A DNA stretch of 64,000 nucleotides from positions 3,100,001-3,164,000 of the forward strand of contig NZ_CP102826.1 of NCBI RefSeq assembly GCF_025643595.1, read 5' to 3'. The first letter of the stretch is position 1, and every line of letters begins with the position of its first letter. This document shows positions 15,864-23,368 of the stretch, in pieces. The translations under genes and the position numbers were made by a program. A model generated the notes under the pieces. It saw only the letters and a list, made by a program, of their open reading frames with translations. It ran no database searches and was not told the origin of the DNA. This DNA comes from Saccharopolyspora rosea (GTDB lineage Bacteria; Actinomycetota; Actinomycetes; Mycobacteriales; Pseudonocardiaceae).

Positions 15864-17207
15864 ATGACGGGGCTGTGCACGGATCTGTACGAGATCAGGA
15901 TGGCGGCGAGCTACCTGCGCCGGGGCATGCTGGCCCCGGCCACCTTCAGCCTGTTCGCACGCCGGCTGCCCCCGTCCCGGGGGTTCCTGGTCGCCGCCGG
16001 TCTCGCCGACTGCCTGGACTTCCTGGAGCGGCTGCACTTCGACGCGGCCGAGCTGGACCACCTCGCGGACGTGGTGCACCTGCCGGCGGGCGACGTGGCG
16101 GCGCTGGCCGAGCTGCGGTTCACCGGCGACGTGTGGGCGGTGCCGGAGGGGCGGGTCGTCTTCGGCGGTGAACCGCTGCTGGAGGTGACCGCGCCGCTGC
16201 CGCAGGCGCAGCTGGTGGAGACGGCGCTGCTGAACTTCGCGACGTTCCAGTCGTCGGTGGCTTCCAAGGCCGCCCGGTGCCGGATCGCCGCGCCCGAGGC
16301 GGACCTGATCGACTTCGCGGCCCGCCGCACCCACGGTCTCGACGCCGCACGAGCGGTCGCTCGGGCCTCGGCGCTCGTCGGGTTCGCGGGGACCAGCTAC
16401 GTGCAGGCGGCCCGCGAGTTCGACCTGCCCGCAGCCGGAACCATGGCGCACTCCTACGTCGAGGCGTTCCCCGACGAGCGCGCGGCGTTCCGCGCGTTCG
16501 CCGAGGACTTCCCGGACTCGGCGATCTTCCTGGTCGACACCTACGACACCCCGCACGGGGTGCGCACCGCCATCGAGGTGGCCGGGGAACTGCCCCGGGG
16601 GATCGGGATCCGGCTCGACTCCGGGGACCTGGGGGAACTGGCGGTGCAGGCCCGGAGCCTGCTCGACGCGGCCGGGCTGACCGGTGCGCGGATCATGGCC
16701 AGCGGCGGCCTCGACGAACACCAGCTGGCCGCGCTCGTCTCGTCGGGCGCGCCGATCGACGCCTACGGCGTCGGCACGAAGGTCGGCGTCTCGGCCGACG
16801 CGCCTTCCCTGGACCGCGCCTACAAGCTGGTCGAGTACGACGGGCGGCCGGTGATGAAGCTGTCCGCGGGGAAGCTGACCGCGCCCGGCGCCAAGCAGGT
16901 CCACCGCGGCACCGCGGGACGCGACGACGTGCTCGCGCTGCGCGGCGAACCGGTCGCCGAAGGGCGGGAACCGGTGCTCGAACCCGTGATGCGGGCCGGT
17001 GTCCGGACGTCCCGCGACGATTCGATCAGGGCGGCGCGGCGGCGGTTCGAGCAGGACCTGCGGTGGCTGCCCGAACAGGCCCGGCGGCTCACCGATCCCA
17101 CGCCGGTCGGCGTGACGTGGTCGGCGTCGCTGCACCGGCGCGCCGCGGAACTGCGGCGAACGCTGGAAATCCGGCACGGCGTGCGGGCCGAGGTCGCACC
17201 GCCGTGA
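15864..17207 (+). CDS. pncB: Nicotinate phosphoribosyltransferase
   Basis: A 447-residue enzyme that joins nicotinate and PRPP to nicotinate mononucleotide in NAD salvage. Family motifs are TDLYEIRMAASYLRRG at the start, GEPLLEVTAPLPQAQLVETALLN (about 110), FAARRTHGLDAA (about 150), RLDSGDLGELA (about 250) and AYGVGTKVG (about 305). ATG at 15864 is chosen because homology begins there; an in-frame start at 15807 adds 19 unlike residues. A DevR-like palindrome lies upstream. In M. tuberculosis pncB2 belongs to the DosR regulon, which makes this neighbour set consistent. Confidence 0.93.
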   Translation: MTGLCTDLYEIRMAASYLRRGMLAPATFSLFARRLPPSRGFLVAAGLADCLDFLERLHFDAAELDHLADVVHLPAGDVAALAELRFTGDVWAVPEGRVVFGGEPLLEVTAPLPQAQLVETALLNFATFQSSVASKAARCRIAAPEADLIDFAARRTHGLDAARAVARASALVGFAGTSYVQAAREFDLPAAGTMAHSYVEAFPDERAAFRAFAEDFPDSAIFLVDTYDTPHGVRTAIEVAGELPRGIGIRLDSGDLGELAVQARSLLDAAGLTGARIMASGGLDEHQLAALVSSGAPIDAYGVGTKVGVSADAPSLDRAYKLVEYDGRPVMKLSAGKLTAPGAKQVHRGTAGRDDVLALRGEPVAEGREPVLEPVMRAGVRTSRDDSIRAARRRFEQDLRWLPEQARRLTDPTPVGVTWSASLHRRAAELRRTLEIRHGVRAEVAPP

Positions 17208-17211
17208 CGCA

Positions 17212-17227
17212 GGGGCCGATCGGCTCT
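17212..17227. promoter_or_regulatory. DevR-like palindrome, copy B
   Basis: GGGGCCGATCGGCTCT, 62 bases before the DUF1876 gene, directly after the pncB stop. Same core and nearly the same distance to the start codon as copy A. Confidence 0.65.
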
Positions 17228-17288
17228 GGTCCGCCGGGTGCGACGGCGGGATCGTGCTGCTCCGACACCGGATGACGGGAGTTCGACG

Positions 17289-17558
17289 ATGACCACGACA
17301 GAGCACTGGTCGGTCGACATCCACCTCACCGAGGACGACGACCGCACTCACGCGACCGCGCACCTGCACACCCGGGACGCGACGAGCCTGCGCGGCACCG
17401 GGCTGGCCAAACGCGCCCCGGAGGACAGCAACGTGCCGCAGATCGGAGCCGAACTGGCGGCCGCCAGGGCGCTGTTCGACCTGGCGAAGCACCTGCTCAA
17501 AACCGCGAGTCTCGATGTGGAGGAACTCACCGGCAAGCCCGCGCACCTGCACGGCTGA
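17289..17558 (+). CDS. DUF1876 dormancy-associated protein
   Basis: An 89-residue protein of the DUF1876 family (M. tuberculosis Rv1738 and Rv2632c). The N-terminal WSVDIHLTEDDDRTHATAHL and the middle GTGLAKRAPEDSNVPQIGAELAAARAL are the signature, with a C-terminal helix ending LTGKPAHLHG. Rv1738 is strongly DosR-induced and structurally resembles ribosome hibernation factors; whether this protein acts on ribosomes is inference. ATG follows GGGAGTTCG. Its own palindrome (copy B) suggests independent transcription from pncB. Confidence 0.9.
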   Translation: MTTTEHWSVDIHLTEDDDRTHATAHLHTRDATSLRGTGLAKRAPEDSNVPQIGAELAAARALFDLAKHLLKTASLDVEELTGKPAHLHG

Positions 17559-17614
17559 TGAGCTGGTGTTCCGCAACCCGGCACCGCTGATCAAAACGAG
17601 CCCACGATGGGCGA

Positions 17615-17740
17615 TCATCGCTGGCCGGTGGCCTCGCCCGCCGACAGCGACAAGTAGTACTCCTCCTCCTGCGCGAGGTGCAGGCGCAGCACCGCGAAGC
17701 CGCCCGCTTGCGCGGGCCGCCGCTGCTCGTACCGTCGGCG
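17615..17740 (-). pseudogene. Possible C-terminal remnant of a hemerythrin-like gene
   Basis: On the minus strand the frame ending at 17615 reads AVLRLHLAQEEEYYLSLSAG before its stop. LHLAQEEExYL is the typical last helix of HHE/hemerythrin proteins. No start or earlier helices are present: the frame runs antisense into the universal stress gene. I regard it as a decayed fragment; a chance match cannot be ruled out. Confidence 0.35.
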
Positions 17741-17764
17741 GAGCAGGCGTGGTCGGGGGTGGGC

Positions 17765-18628
17765 ATGGCCGGAACGGACGTGGTGGGCGTCGACGGTTCG
17801 CTCAGCGCGCTCGACGCGGTGCGGTGGGCCGCGGCGGACGCGGCGCTGCACGGGACGTCGGTGCGACTGGTGTGCGCGCTGCCGCCGGGGCCGTGGGACG
17901 ACGCGCTCGAAGGCGGGGCCGAGGCGCTCCGGGACCAGCGCCGGCGGTGGCTGGCGGAGGCGTCGGCCACAGCGGCGAGCGTCGCCGACGTGGCGACCAG
18001 CCAGACCCTGCGCGGGGGAAAGCCCGCGGCCGTGCTGATCGAGGAGTCGCACCACGCCCGGCGGGTGGTCGTCGGGACCCGGGGGCTCAGCGAGGCCGCC
18101 GGTGCCGGGCTGGTCCTGGGCTCGACCGCGGAGTCCGTCGCCATGCTCGCGCACTGCCCCGTGGTGGTGGTGCCCGGAGGCGCCGGTCCCGCGCCACCAC
18201 CCGGCAGCCGCCCGATCATCGTCGGGGTCGACGGCTCCGCGGTGGGGGAGCGAGCGCTGGCGGTGGCCTACCAGGAAGCGTCGATGCGCGGCGCACCGCT
18301 CGTCGCCGTCCACGCGTTCAGCGACGTCGCCGTGGACGAGGTGCTCCCGGCCTGGGATTGGCGGTCGCTTAGGGCCCGCGAGGAGCTGGTGCTGGCCGAA
18401 CGCCTCGCCGGTTGGCAGGAGCGGTATCCCGACGTCCGGGTGCAGCGGGTGGTGGAGTGCGACCGGCCGGTGCGCTACCTCGTCCAGCACGGGGCGGCGG
18501 CGCAGCTCATCGTCGTCGGCTCGCGCGGCCGCGGCGGGATCACCGGGATGCTCCTCGGCTCCACGAGCCGGGCGCTGCTGCACTCGGCGCCCTGCCCGGT
18601 GCTCGTGGTCCGCGCCCGCACCGACTGA
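17765..18628 (+). CDS. Universal stress protein, tandem UspA domains
   Basis: A 287-residue protein with two UspA domains. The first starts TDVVGVDGSLSALDAVRWAAADAA and carries a VVGTRGLSEAAGAGLVLGS loop (near 105), the second starts RPIIVGVDGSAVGERALAVA (near 150) and ends with the intact ATP loop VVGSRGRGGITGMLLGSTS. Both domains keep features of ATP-binding Usps, unlike the paralogue at 13993, where only the second does. ATG at 17765 is preferred because the domain begins three residues later; a GTG-type start further upstream would add 29 unrelated residues. The neighbour is the DevR-like regulator. Confidence 0.9.
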   Translation: MAGTDVVGVDGSLSALDAVRWAAADAALHGTSVRLVCALPPGPWDDALEGGAEALRDQRRRWLAEASATAASVADVATSQTLRGGKPAAVLIEESHHARRVVVGTRGLSEAAGAGLVLGSTAESVAMLAHCPVVVVPGGAGPAPPPGSRPIIVGVDGSAVGERALAVAYQEASMRGAPLVAVHAFSDVAVDEVLPAWDWRSLRAREELVLAERLAGWQERYPDVRVQRVVECDRPVRYLVQHGAAAQLIVVGSRGRGGITGMLLGSTSRALLHSAPCPVLVVRARTD

Positions 18629-18699
18629 CCCGTCCGGCGCTCGGGACAACAGGCGCCGCGGCAGGTCACTCACCGCCCGCACGCCCGCGGCGTGCCGCC

Positions 18700-18705
18700 T
18701 AATCT
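18700..18705 (+). promoter_or_regulatory. Likely -10 element of a leaderless devR-like transcript
   Basis: TAATCT ends seven bases before the ATG at 18712, and no ribosome binding site lies between. The transcript would start at or next to the A of the ATG. Confidence 0.45.
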
Positions 18706-18711
18706 CGTCGC

Positions 18712-19407
18712 ATGGGCGGTGCTGCGCCAGCCGCGCGGGAGAAGACGGTGTTCCTGGTGGACGACCACGAGATCGTCCGCATCGGGGTGGCCGACATGCT
18801 CGACGCCGAGCCCGATCTGCGGGTGCTCGGCCAGGCGGGAACCGCCCGGGAGGCACTGGCCCGCATCCCCGCGCTGCGCCCGGACGTGGCGGTGCTGGAC
18901 GTGCGCCTACCGGACGGCAACGGCGTGGAGCTGTGCCGGGAACTGCGCTCCCGGCTTCCGGACCTGGGCTGCCTGATCCTGACGTCCTTCCCGGACGAGC
19001 AGGCGATGCTGGACGCGTTCCTGGCCGGGGCCGCGGGCTACGTGATCAAGGACGTCCGGGGAATGCGGCTGGCGTCGTCGGTGCGCACCGTCGCGGCGGG
19101 CGGGAAGCTGCTCAGCGACCGGGCCACCGCCGAACTGGTGGCGCAGTTGCGGGAGAAGTTGGACGGTGCGCGGGTCCTGCCCGGCATCACGCAGCAGGAA
19201 CGCGTCCTGTTGGAGTACATCCGGCAGGGCCTGACCAACCGGGAGATCGCCAACCGGATGTTCCTGGCCGAGAAGACCATCAAGAACTACATCTCCCGGC
19301 TGCTGGGCAAGCTCGGGGTGCAACGCCGGACGCAGGCCGCGGTGCTGGCGACGCGGGCACGGCACGAGCGCGGCAGCCCGGGCGCGGGGAGCGCGTCCGA
19401 CGCCTAG
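18712..19407 (+). CDS. NarL/LuxR-family response regulator, DevR/DosR-like
   Basis: A 231-residue response regulator. The receiver domain (about 12-130) has [17 protein letters not shown], the phospho-acceptor Asp in [17 protein letters not shown], and the conserved Lys in YVIKDVRG. The C-terminal LuxR helix-turn-helix (about 160-220) contains [26 protein letters not shown], and [12 protein letters not shown] is like DevR. Neighbours (Usps, Hsp20, DUF1876, pncB, CBS, nitroreductase) are the classes controlled by DevR in mycobacteria. No histidine kinase is in the window. Three palindromes with GCCGATCGGC are its probable targets. Confidence 0.9.
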   Translation: MGGAAPAAREKTVFLVDDHEIVRIGVADMLDAEPDLRVLGQAGTAREALARIPALRPDVAVLDVRLPDGNGVELCRELRSRLPDLGCLILTSFPDEQAMLDAFLAGAAGYVIKDVRGMRLASSVRTVAAGGKLLSDRATAELVAQLREKLDGARVLPGITQQERVLLEYIRQGLTNREIANRMFLAEKTIKNYISRLLGKLGVQRRTQAAVLATRARHERGSPGAGSASDA

Positions 19408-19421
19408 GGCCGATCGGCTCT
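19406..19421. promoter_or_regulatory. DevR-like palindrome, copy C
   Basis: AGGGCCGATCGGCTCT, overlapping the last two bases of the regulator gene and 73 bases before the GTG at 19494. The distance matches copies A and B, which marks the next frame as a real, if damaged, gene. Confidence 0.65.
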
Positions 19422-19493
19422 GGTGAGCGACCCGGTCCCCGGCGCACGGTGTCCCTCGCGAGCGAAGACCACCACCGACGGAAAGGGCTGTCC

Positions 19494-19735
19494 GTGGCGC
19501 TGGTGGACGACCGCGACTGGCTCTCCGCGGAGCGGACCGAGCAGATCGCGGTCCACTTCGGACTCCCGGTCGTGGGGTCGAAGGTCTGCTCCAGCAACGG
19601 GAAGCGCTCGATGCGTTCGGCGAACTCGGCGGCGTGGTGATCGTGACCGGCCGGGGAGTGCGCGTTCCGGACGTGCGCATCCGGGTCGCGCCGACCGAAC
19701 CCGACGAGCCGTTGATCCGCAAGCTCCGCCTCTGA
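19494..19735 (+). pseudogene. Short unrecognised gene, apparently frameshifted
   Basis: From GTG 19494 one frame reads MALVDDRDWLSAERTEQIAVHFGLPVVGS and stops at 19640. A second frame, shifted by one base, covers the later part and reads GLLQQREALDAFGELGGVVI, then RVPDVRIRVAPTEPDEPLIR, ending TGA at 19735. Both halves look like coding sequence and neither is complete. I recognise no family. The palindrome 73 bases upstream and the CBS gene downstream put it in the dormancy group. Confidence 0.4.
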
Positions 19736-19759
19736 GCGGACGAGGGGTGGTGCGAAACG

Positions 19760-20194
19760 ATGTCTTCGAAGTCCTCGGGATCCGCGCACGGCAACGCCGG
19801 TGATCTGGCGAGCACGCCGGTGGTGGCGGTGCGGCCGGACACCGAGGCGATGGTCGCGTTGCGCGAGATGTACCGGCGGGAGGTCCACCACCTCGCCGTC
19901 GTGGCCGACGACGGCGAGGTCGGGCTCGTGACCGCCGCGGACGTGCTGTACGGCATCGCCGCGGCCATGCCCGGTGAACCCGCCGCGGTCGGTGCGCTGG
20001 GGCGGTTCCCGGCGCCGCGCGTCGACGCCGGGCAGGACGTGGTCCACGCGGCGCGGCTGATGATCGACTCCCGCGCCGATGCGCTGCTGGTGGTGGAGGG
20101 CGGACAGGTGTGCGGCGTCCTCACCGCCGTCGACGTGGTCCGCGCGGTCGCGCACAGCGCCCGGTTCGAGCTGGGCGGGGAGGTGTTCCGGTGA
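19760..20194 (+). CDS. Tandem CBS-domain protein
   Basis: A 144-residue protein built of two CBS motifs: TPVVAVRPDTEAMVALREMYRREVHHLAVVADDGEVGLVTAADVL (about residues 20-65) and FPAPRVDAGQDVVHAARLMIDSRADALLVVEGGQVCGVLTAVDVV (about 83-128). CBS pairs bind adenosyl ligands. Length and layout equal M. tuberculosis hypoxic response protein 1 (Rv2626c), a DosR-regulated CBS protein. No catalytic domain is attached. It is followed, 51 bases later, by the SHOCT gene, probably in one transcript. Confidence 0.88.
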   Translation: MSSKSSGSAHGNAGDLASTPVVAVRPDTEAMVALREMYRREVHHLAVVADDGEVGLVTAADVLYGIAAAMPGEPAAVGALGRFPAPRVDAGQDVVHAARLMIDSRADALLVVEGGQVCGVLTAVDVVRAVAHSARFELGGEVFR

Positions 20195-20245
20195 AACGCC
20201 GCGGCGGGACACCGGCCTTCGGCGGCGACGAGGAGCGGGGAAGCG

Positions 20246-20509
20246 ATGCACTACTGGTACGGCTACGGAGCGGGTATCTGGGGGATGGCGGTCATGACGG
20301 TGAGCATGCTGCTGTTCTGGGCGCTGATCATCATCGCCATCGTCGCGTTGGTGCGCTACCTCGGCAGGGCCGGCCGGGACCAACGGCGCACCACCACGGC
20401 GCAGGACGTGCTGGCCGAACGCTTCGCACGGGGCGAGATCGACGAAGAGGAGTACCGGCGCCGACTGCGGGCGCTGTCCGAGCACCGGCCGGACGGCCGG
20501 GGGAGCTGA
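20246..20509 (+). CDS. SHOCT-domain membrane protein
   Basis: An 87-residue protein with one transmembrane helix (MLLFWALIIIAIVALVRYL, about 21-39) and a C-terminal SHOCT motif (DVLAERFARGEIDEEEYRRRL, about 54-74), a short helical segment common in actinobacterial stress proteins. The N-terminus (MHYWYGYGAGIWG) is aromatic and glycine rich and presumably outside. Function is unknown. ATG follows GGGGAAGCG. Confidence 0.82.
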   Translation: MHYWYGYGAGIWGMAVMTVSMLLFWALIIIAIVALVRYLGRAGRDQRRTTTAQDVLAERFARGEIDEEEYRRRLRALSEHRPDGRGS

Positions 20510-20530
20510 TCCCGGGAGGAGGACCAGGAG

Positions 20531-21175
20531 ATGAACGAGGAATCCCGGGACGCGCAGGTCCGCGCACCTGAGACGGCGTCGACCGAGTGGGCCGTCACCG
20601 GGCCGACCGTGACGATCGACGACTTCGCCGCCGAGCCGGACGTGGACGCCGTGGAGCACCTGATCGTCGACGCGCCCCCGGACGTGGCCTACCGCGCGCT
20701 GCGGCACCTGGACCTGCTCACCGTCCGGTCCGCGACCGCCGCGGCGGCCATGTGGGTCCGGGACCTGCCGATCCGCCTGCGGCGTCGGGTCCCGCCCCAG
20801 ATGCCGACCCGGTTGACCTTCGACGACCTGGTGGCGGGCGGGGACTGGGTACTGCTCGGCGAACAGCCGGGCCAGGAGGCCGTGTTCGGCGCGGTCGGTC
20901 GGTTCTGGACGCCGATCGTGCGGTGGGAGCAGGTCACCGCGGAGGGTTTCGCCGACTACACCAAGCCCGGGCGGGGGAAGATGGTGAGCTCGCTGTCGGT
21001 GCGGCCGTACGGGCGGTGTAGCAGCCTGCTGACCTACGACATCCGCACGGTGCTCAACGATCCGATGACCCGCCGGGTGTTCGTGCTGTACTGGCGCACC
21101 GTCGCGCCGTTCGTGAAGGCCATCATGCGGGCCACCCTGCGCGCGGCGGCGGAACAGGCGCGCAGGACCCGGTGA
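20531..21175 (+). CDS. SRPBCC/cyclase-like conserved protein
   Basis: A 214-residue cytoplasmic protein without membrane segments. The central part (VEHLIVDAPPDVAYRALRHLDLL, then LPIRLRRRVPPQMP, TRLTFDDLVAGGDWVLLGEQPG) and the end (LLTYDIRTVLNDPMTRRVFVLYWRTVAPFVKAIMRATLR) are characteristic of conserved actinobacterial hypothetical proteins with an SRPBCC-like, lipid- or ligand-binding fold. I base the fold on the pattern of a DAPPDVAYRAL first helix and alternating strands. RBS GGAGGAGG lies at eight bases. It follows the SHOCT gene by 21 bases. Confidence 0.65.
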   Translation: MNEESRDAQVRAPETASTEWAVTGPTVTIDDFAAEPDVDAVEHLIVDAPPDVAYRALRHLDLLTVRSATAAAAMWVRDLPIRLRRRVPPQMPTRLTFDDLVAGGDWVLLGEQPGQEAVFGAVGRFWTPIVRWEQVTAEGFADYTKPGRGKMVSSLSVRPYGRCSSLLTYDIRTVLNDPMTRRVFVLYWRTVAPFVKAIMRATLRAAAEQARRTR

Positions 21176-21295
21176 GGCGTCGAGGTCGCGGGGGAGCCGC
21201 GCATCCACCCCGCCACCACGGGCACGCCGCGGACACCGGGCGTGCCCTGCGGCGGAGGACCGCACGGCGCCCCGGCTCGCCCGCTGGGAGGCCGC

Positions 21296-22005
21296 ATGGC
21301 TGCGGATGGCCCCGTTCTCGCGGGCCGTGTTCCGGCGCCGGGTTTCGGCGATGTCGACATCGCGCAGAGCCACTGCGCGGTCGTGGTGTTCGTCGGCGAC
21401 CGCGCGTACAAGGTCAAGAAGCCGGTGGACCTCGGGTTCCTCGACTTCAGCACGGTGGACGGCACCTGCGAGCGGGGCGGGTTCGGCTGGTCGTGGTCGG
21501 TGGACTCCCGGGGACGGGGAAGTCGACGGTCGCCGGTGCCCTGGCCGATCGGATGGGAGGCGTCCTGCTGCGCACCGACCAGATCCGCCGGGAGGTGCCG
21601 GGCTCGGCCGGACTGGACGCGGGCGCCGGGTACCGACGCGGTCTGTACGCCGGCCCGCGCGTGCACGAGACCTACCGCGAAATGCTGTCGCGGGCGCGCT
21701 CCCCGTTGGAACGCGGCGAGAGCGTCGTGCTGGGCGCCAGTTGGAGCGATGCGCACGAACGCGAGTCAGCGCGGGCGGTCGCGCACCTCGGGCTCAGCGG
21801 TCTCACCGAGCTGTGCTGCGTGGCGCCGACCGCGATCACCGAGGCACGCATGGCCGCGCGCACCGGCGACCCCTCGGACGCCACCGCCGACATCGCCGCC
21901 GCGACGCGCGGATCGTTCGCACCGTGGTCCGAGGCGGACCTCGTGGACACCGCCGGGCGCCCGGAGACCGCCGTCGAGCAGGCGTGGCGGATCGTCGGCG
22001 GCTGA
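21296..22005 (+). pseudogene. Kinase/ATPase gene (Rv2004c-like) with internal deletion
   Basis: Intact relatives have about 500 residues: an N-terminal aminoglycoside-phosphotransferase-like part and a C-terminal P-loop kinase. Here the first frame (ATG 21296) gives only the N-terminal start, HCAVVVFVGDRAYKVKKPVD and LGFLDFSTVDGTC. The rest switches frame near 21470 and directly enters the kinase domain, VRLVVVGGLPGTGKSTVAGALADRM, which continues intact to TGA 22005 (DTAGRPETAVEQAWRIVGG). About 270 residues of the middle appear deleted and the join is out of frame. The C-terminal domain might still be translated alone. Rv2004c belongs to the DosR regulon. Confidence 0.7.
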
Positions 22006-22013
22006 CATCCCGC

Positions 22014-23009
22014 TCAGGACGCGTCGTCGGTGTCGAGCAGCAGGTCGCCGATGTCGCGCCGCGGGGCGGGGACGGACGGGGTCCCGTGACCGATGCGCAG
22101 CAGCGCCTGGGGGTGGCGGTCCTGACCCAGCAGGGCCCGCAGTTCCTCGCGGGTCTCGGGCACCTCGACGACTTCCGACAGCATCGAGGCGACCAGTCCG
22201 CGCGAGGTCGCCGTGAGCCACACCCGTTCCACCGCCTGCCCGGCCTCCACGTGGGACGAGCGGTCGTCGTGCTGGGTGCACAGCACCACCAGCAGCGGGT
22301 GGGCCTCGAAGCGCGTGCCGGGCGAACGGGACGCCTGCCCGGCCGAGAAGTCGCGGTGCACCCACTGGTCCTGGGCCTCGGGCGCGGGACCGGCGGCCCG
22401 GGCCGGCACGCCTTCCGCGGCGTCGTCCGGGCGCCCCGTCCACGCGGCCAGCTCGGCGCGGAAGCGGGGATCGGCCATCTGCGCGCGGTGCGCCCGGTGG
22501 ATCAGTCCCTCCAGCACGCCGCGTTCGGCGGGTTCGACGATGTGCAGCCAGGCCCGTTCCCGGTGCGCGGCCGTGCGCAGGAACTGGCGGTGCTCCGCGG
22601 AGACCGGGACGTCCCGGAAGGGGTCGCGGTGGCTGTGGCGCCGCGGGATCGCTTCGTGCAGCGCCGTGGTCTCGGCGTCGGGTTGGACGCGTCCGCCGCT
22701 GCGGACCTCCGCCACGGTGGTCGCCGCGCTGAGCCGCGGCAGCAGGGTCACCACCGGGCGGACGCCCGCGTGTTCGAGCGCGAGCCGCAGGTTGAACAGC
22801 GCCGCGCCGCACGCCAACCGCAGCTCGCGGTCCTGGGGGTCGGCCGCGGCCAGGCGCCGCGTCGGGTCGGCGTGGAGTTCGATCAGGTGCGGGAGGACCC
22901 GGAAGCGCCACGGCTGGGCGTTGTGCAACGAGGGCGCGAGAGCGGCCAGGCGCAGTACCTGTTCGACCTGGCTCGGCGTGAGGTCGAGCGAGCTGGTGAA
23001 CGTGACCAT
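22014..23009 (-). CDS. Acg-family FMN-binding nitroreductase-fold protein
   Basis: A 331-residue protein of the Acg family (M. tuberculosis Rv2032 and Rv3131, DosR regulon). Signature: LRLAALAPSLHNAQPWRFRV at the N-terminus (the flavin-binding start), DRELRLACGAALFNLRLALEHAG (about 75-97), and the second half-domain with SHVEAGQAVERVWLTATSRGLVASMLSEV (about 255-285). This is the duplicated, FMN-sequestering Acg layout, thought to store flavin rather than act as a nitroreductase. ATG 23009 follows GGGGGAAG; the upstream in-frame region is not conserved. Convergent with the deleted kinase gene. Confidence 0.88.
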   Translation of the reverse strand: MVTFTSSLDLTPSQVEQVLRLAALAPSLHNAQPWRFRVLPHLIELHADPTRRLAAADPQDRELRLACGAALFNLRLALEHAGVRPVVTLLPRLSAATTVAEVRSGGRVQPDAETTALHEAIPRRHSHRDPFRDVPVSAEHRQFLRTAAHRERAWLHIVEPAERGVLEGLIHRAHRAQMADPRFRAELAAWTGRPDDAAEGVPARAAGPAPEAQDQWVHRDFSAGQASRSPGTRFEAHPLLVVLCTQHDDRSSHVEAGQAVERVWLTATSRGLVASMLSEVVEVPETREELRALLGQDRHPQALLRIGHGTPSVPAPRRDIGDLLLDTDDAS

Positions 23010-23368
23010 GAGCGCTTCCCCCTGCATCTGGTTCCTCGCCGGGGCGTGTCCGGCCGGTCCGCTCCCAGCGTCGGCCCCGCGCGGTCGGGTGTCAGGTGGT
23101 CGAAAGTCCCTCGCAGGCACGCCCGGCGGCGATGGCGCGTTGACGGCCCCGCGCCTCCGGGCACGGCGGTCCCGCGTGGTCGCGGTGCACGCCCTGGAGC
23201 GCCGTATCGCCCGGCGATATCGTGCTCCGACGTGGATGTGGTGCGCGAGTTCCGCTCCGGCGGGTGCACGTGTCGCACCACGCCGCGGAGGGCGAGGTGC
23301 ACGCGGCAACCCGGGACTCCTGCGGATGAGGCGGCTCGCCTCCCACGCCCCGCGGCCAGGAGGATTTC

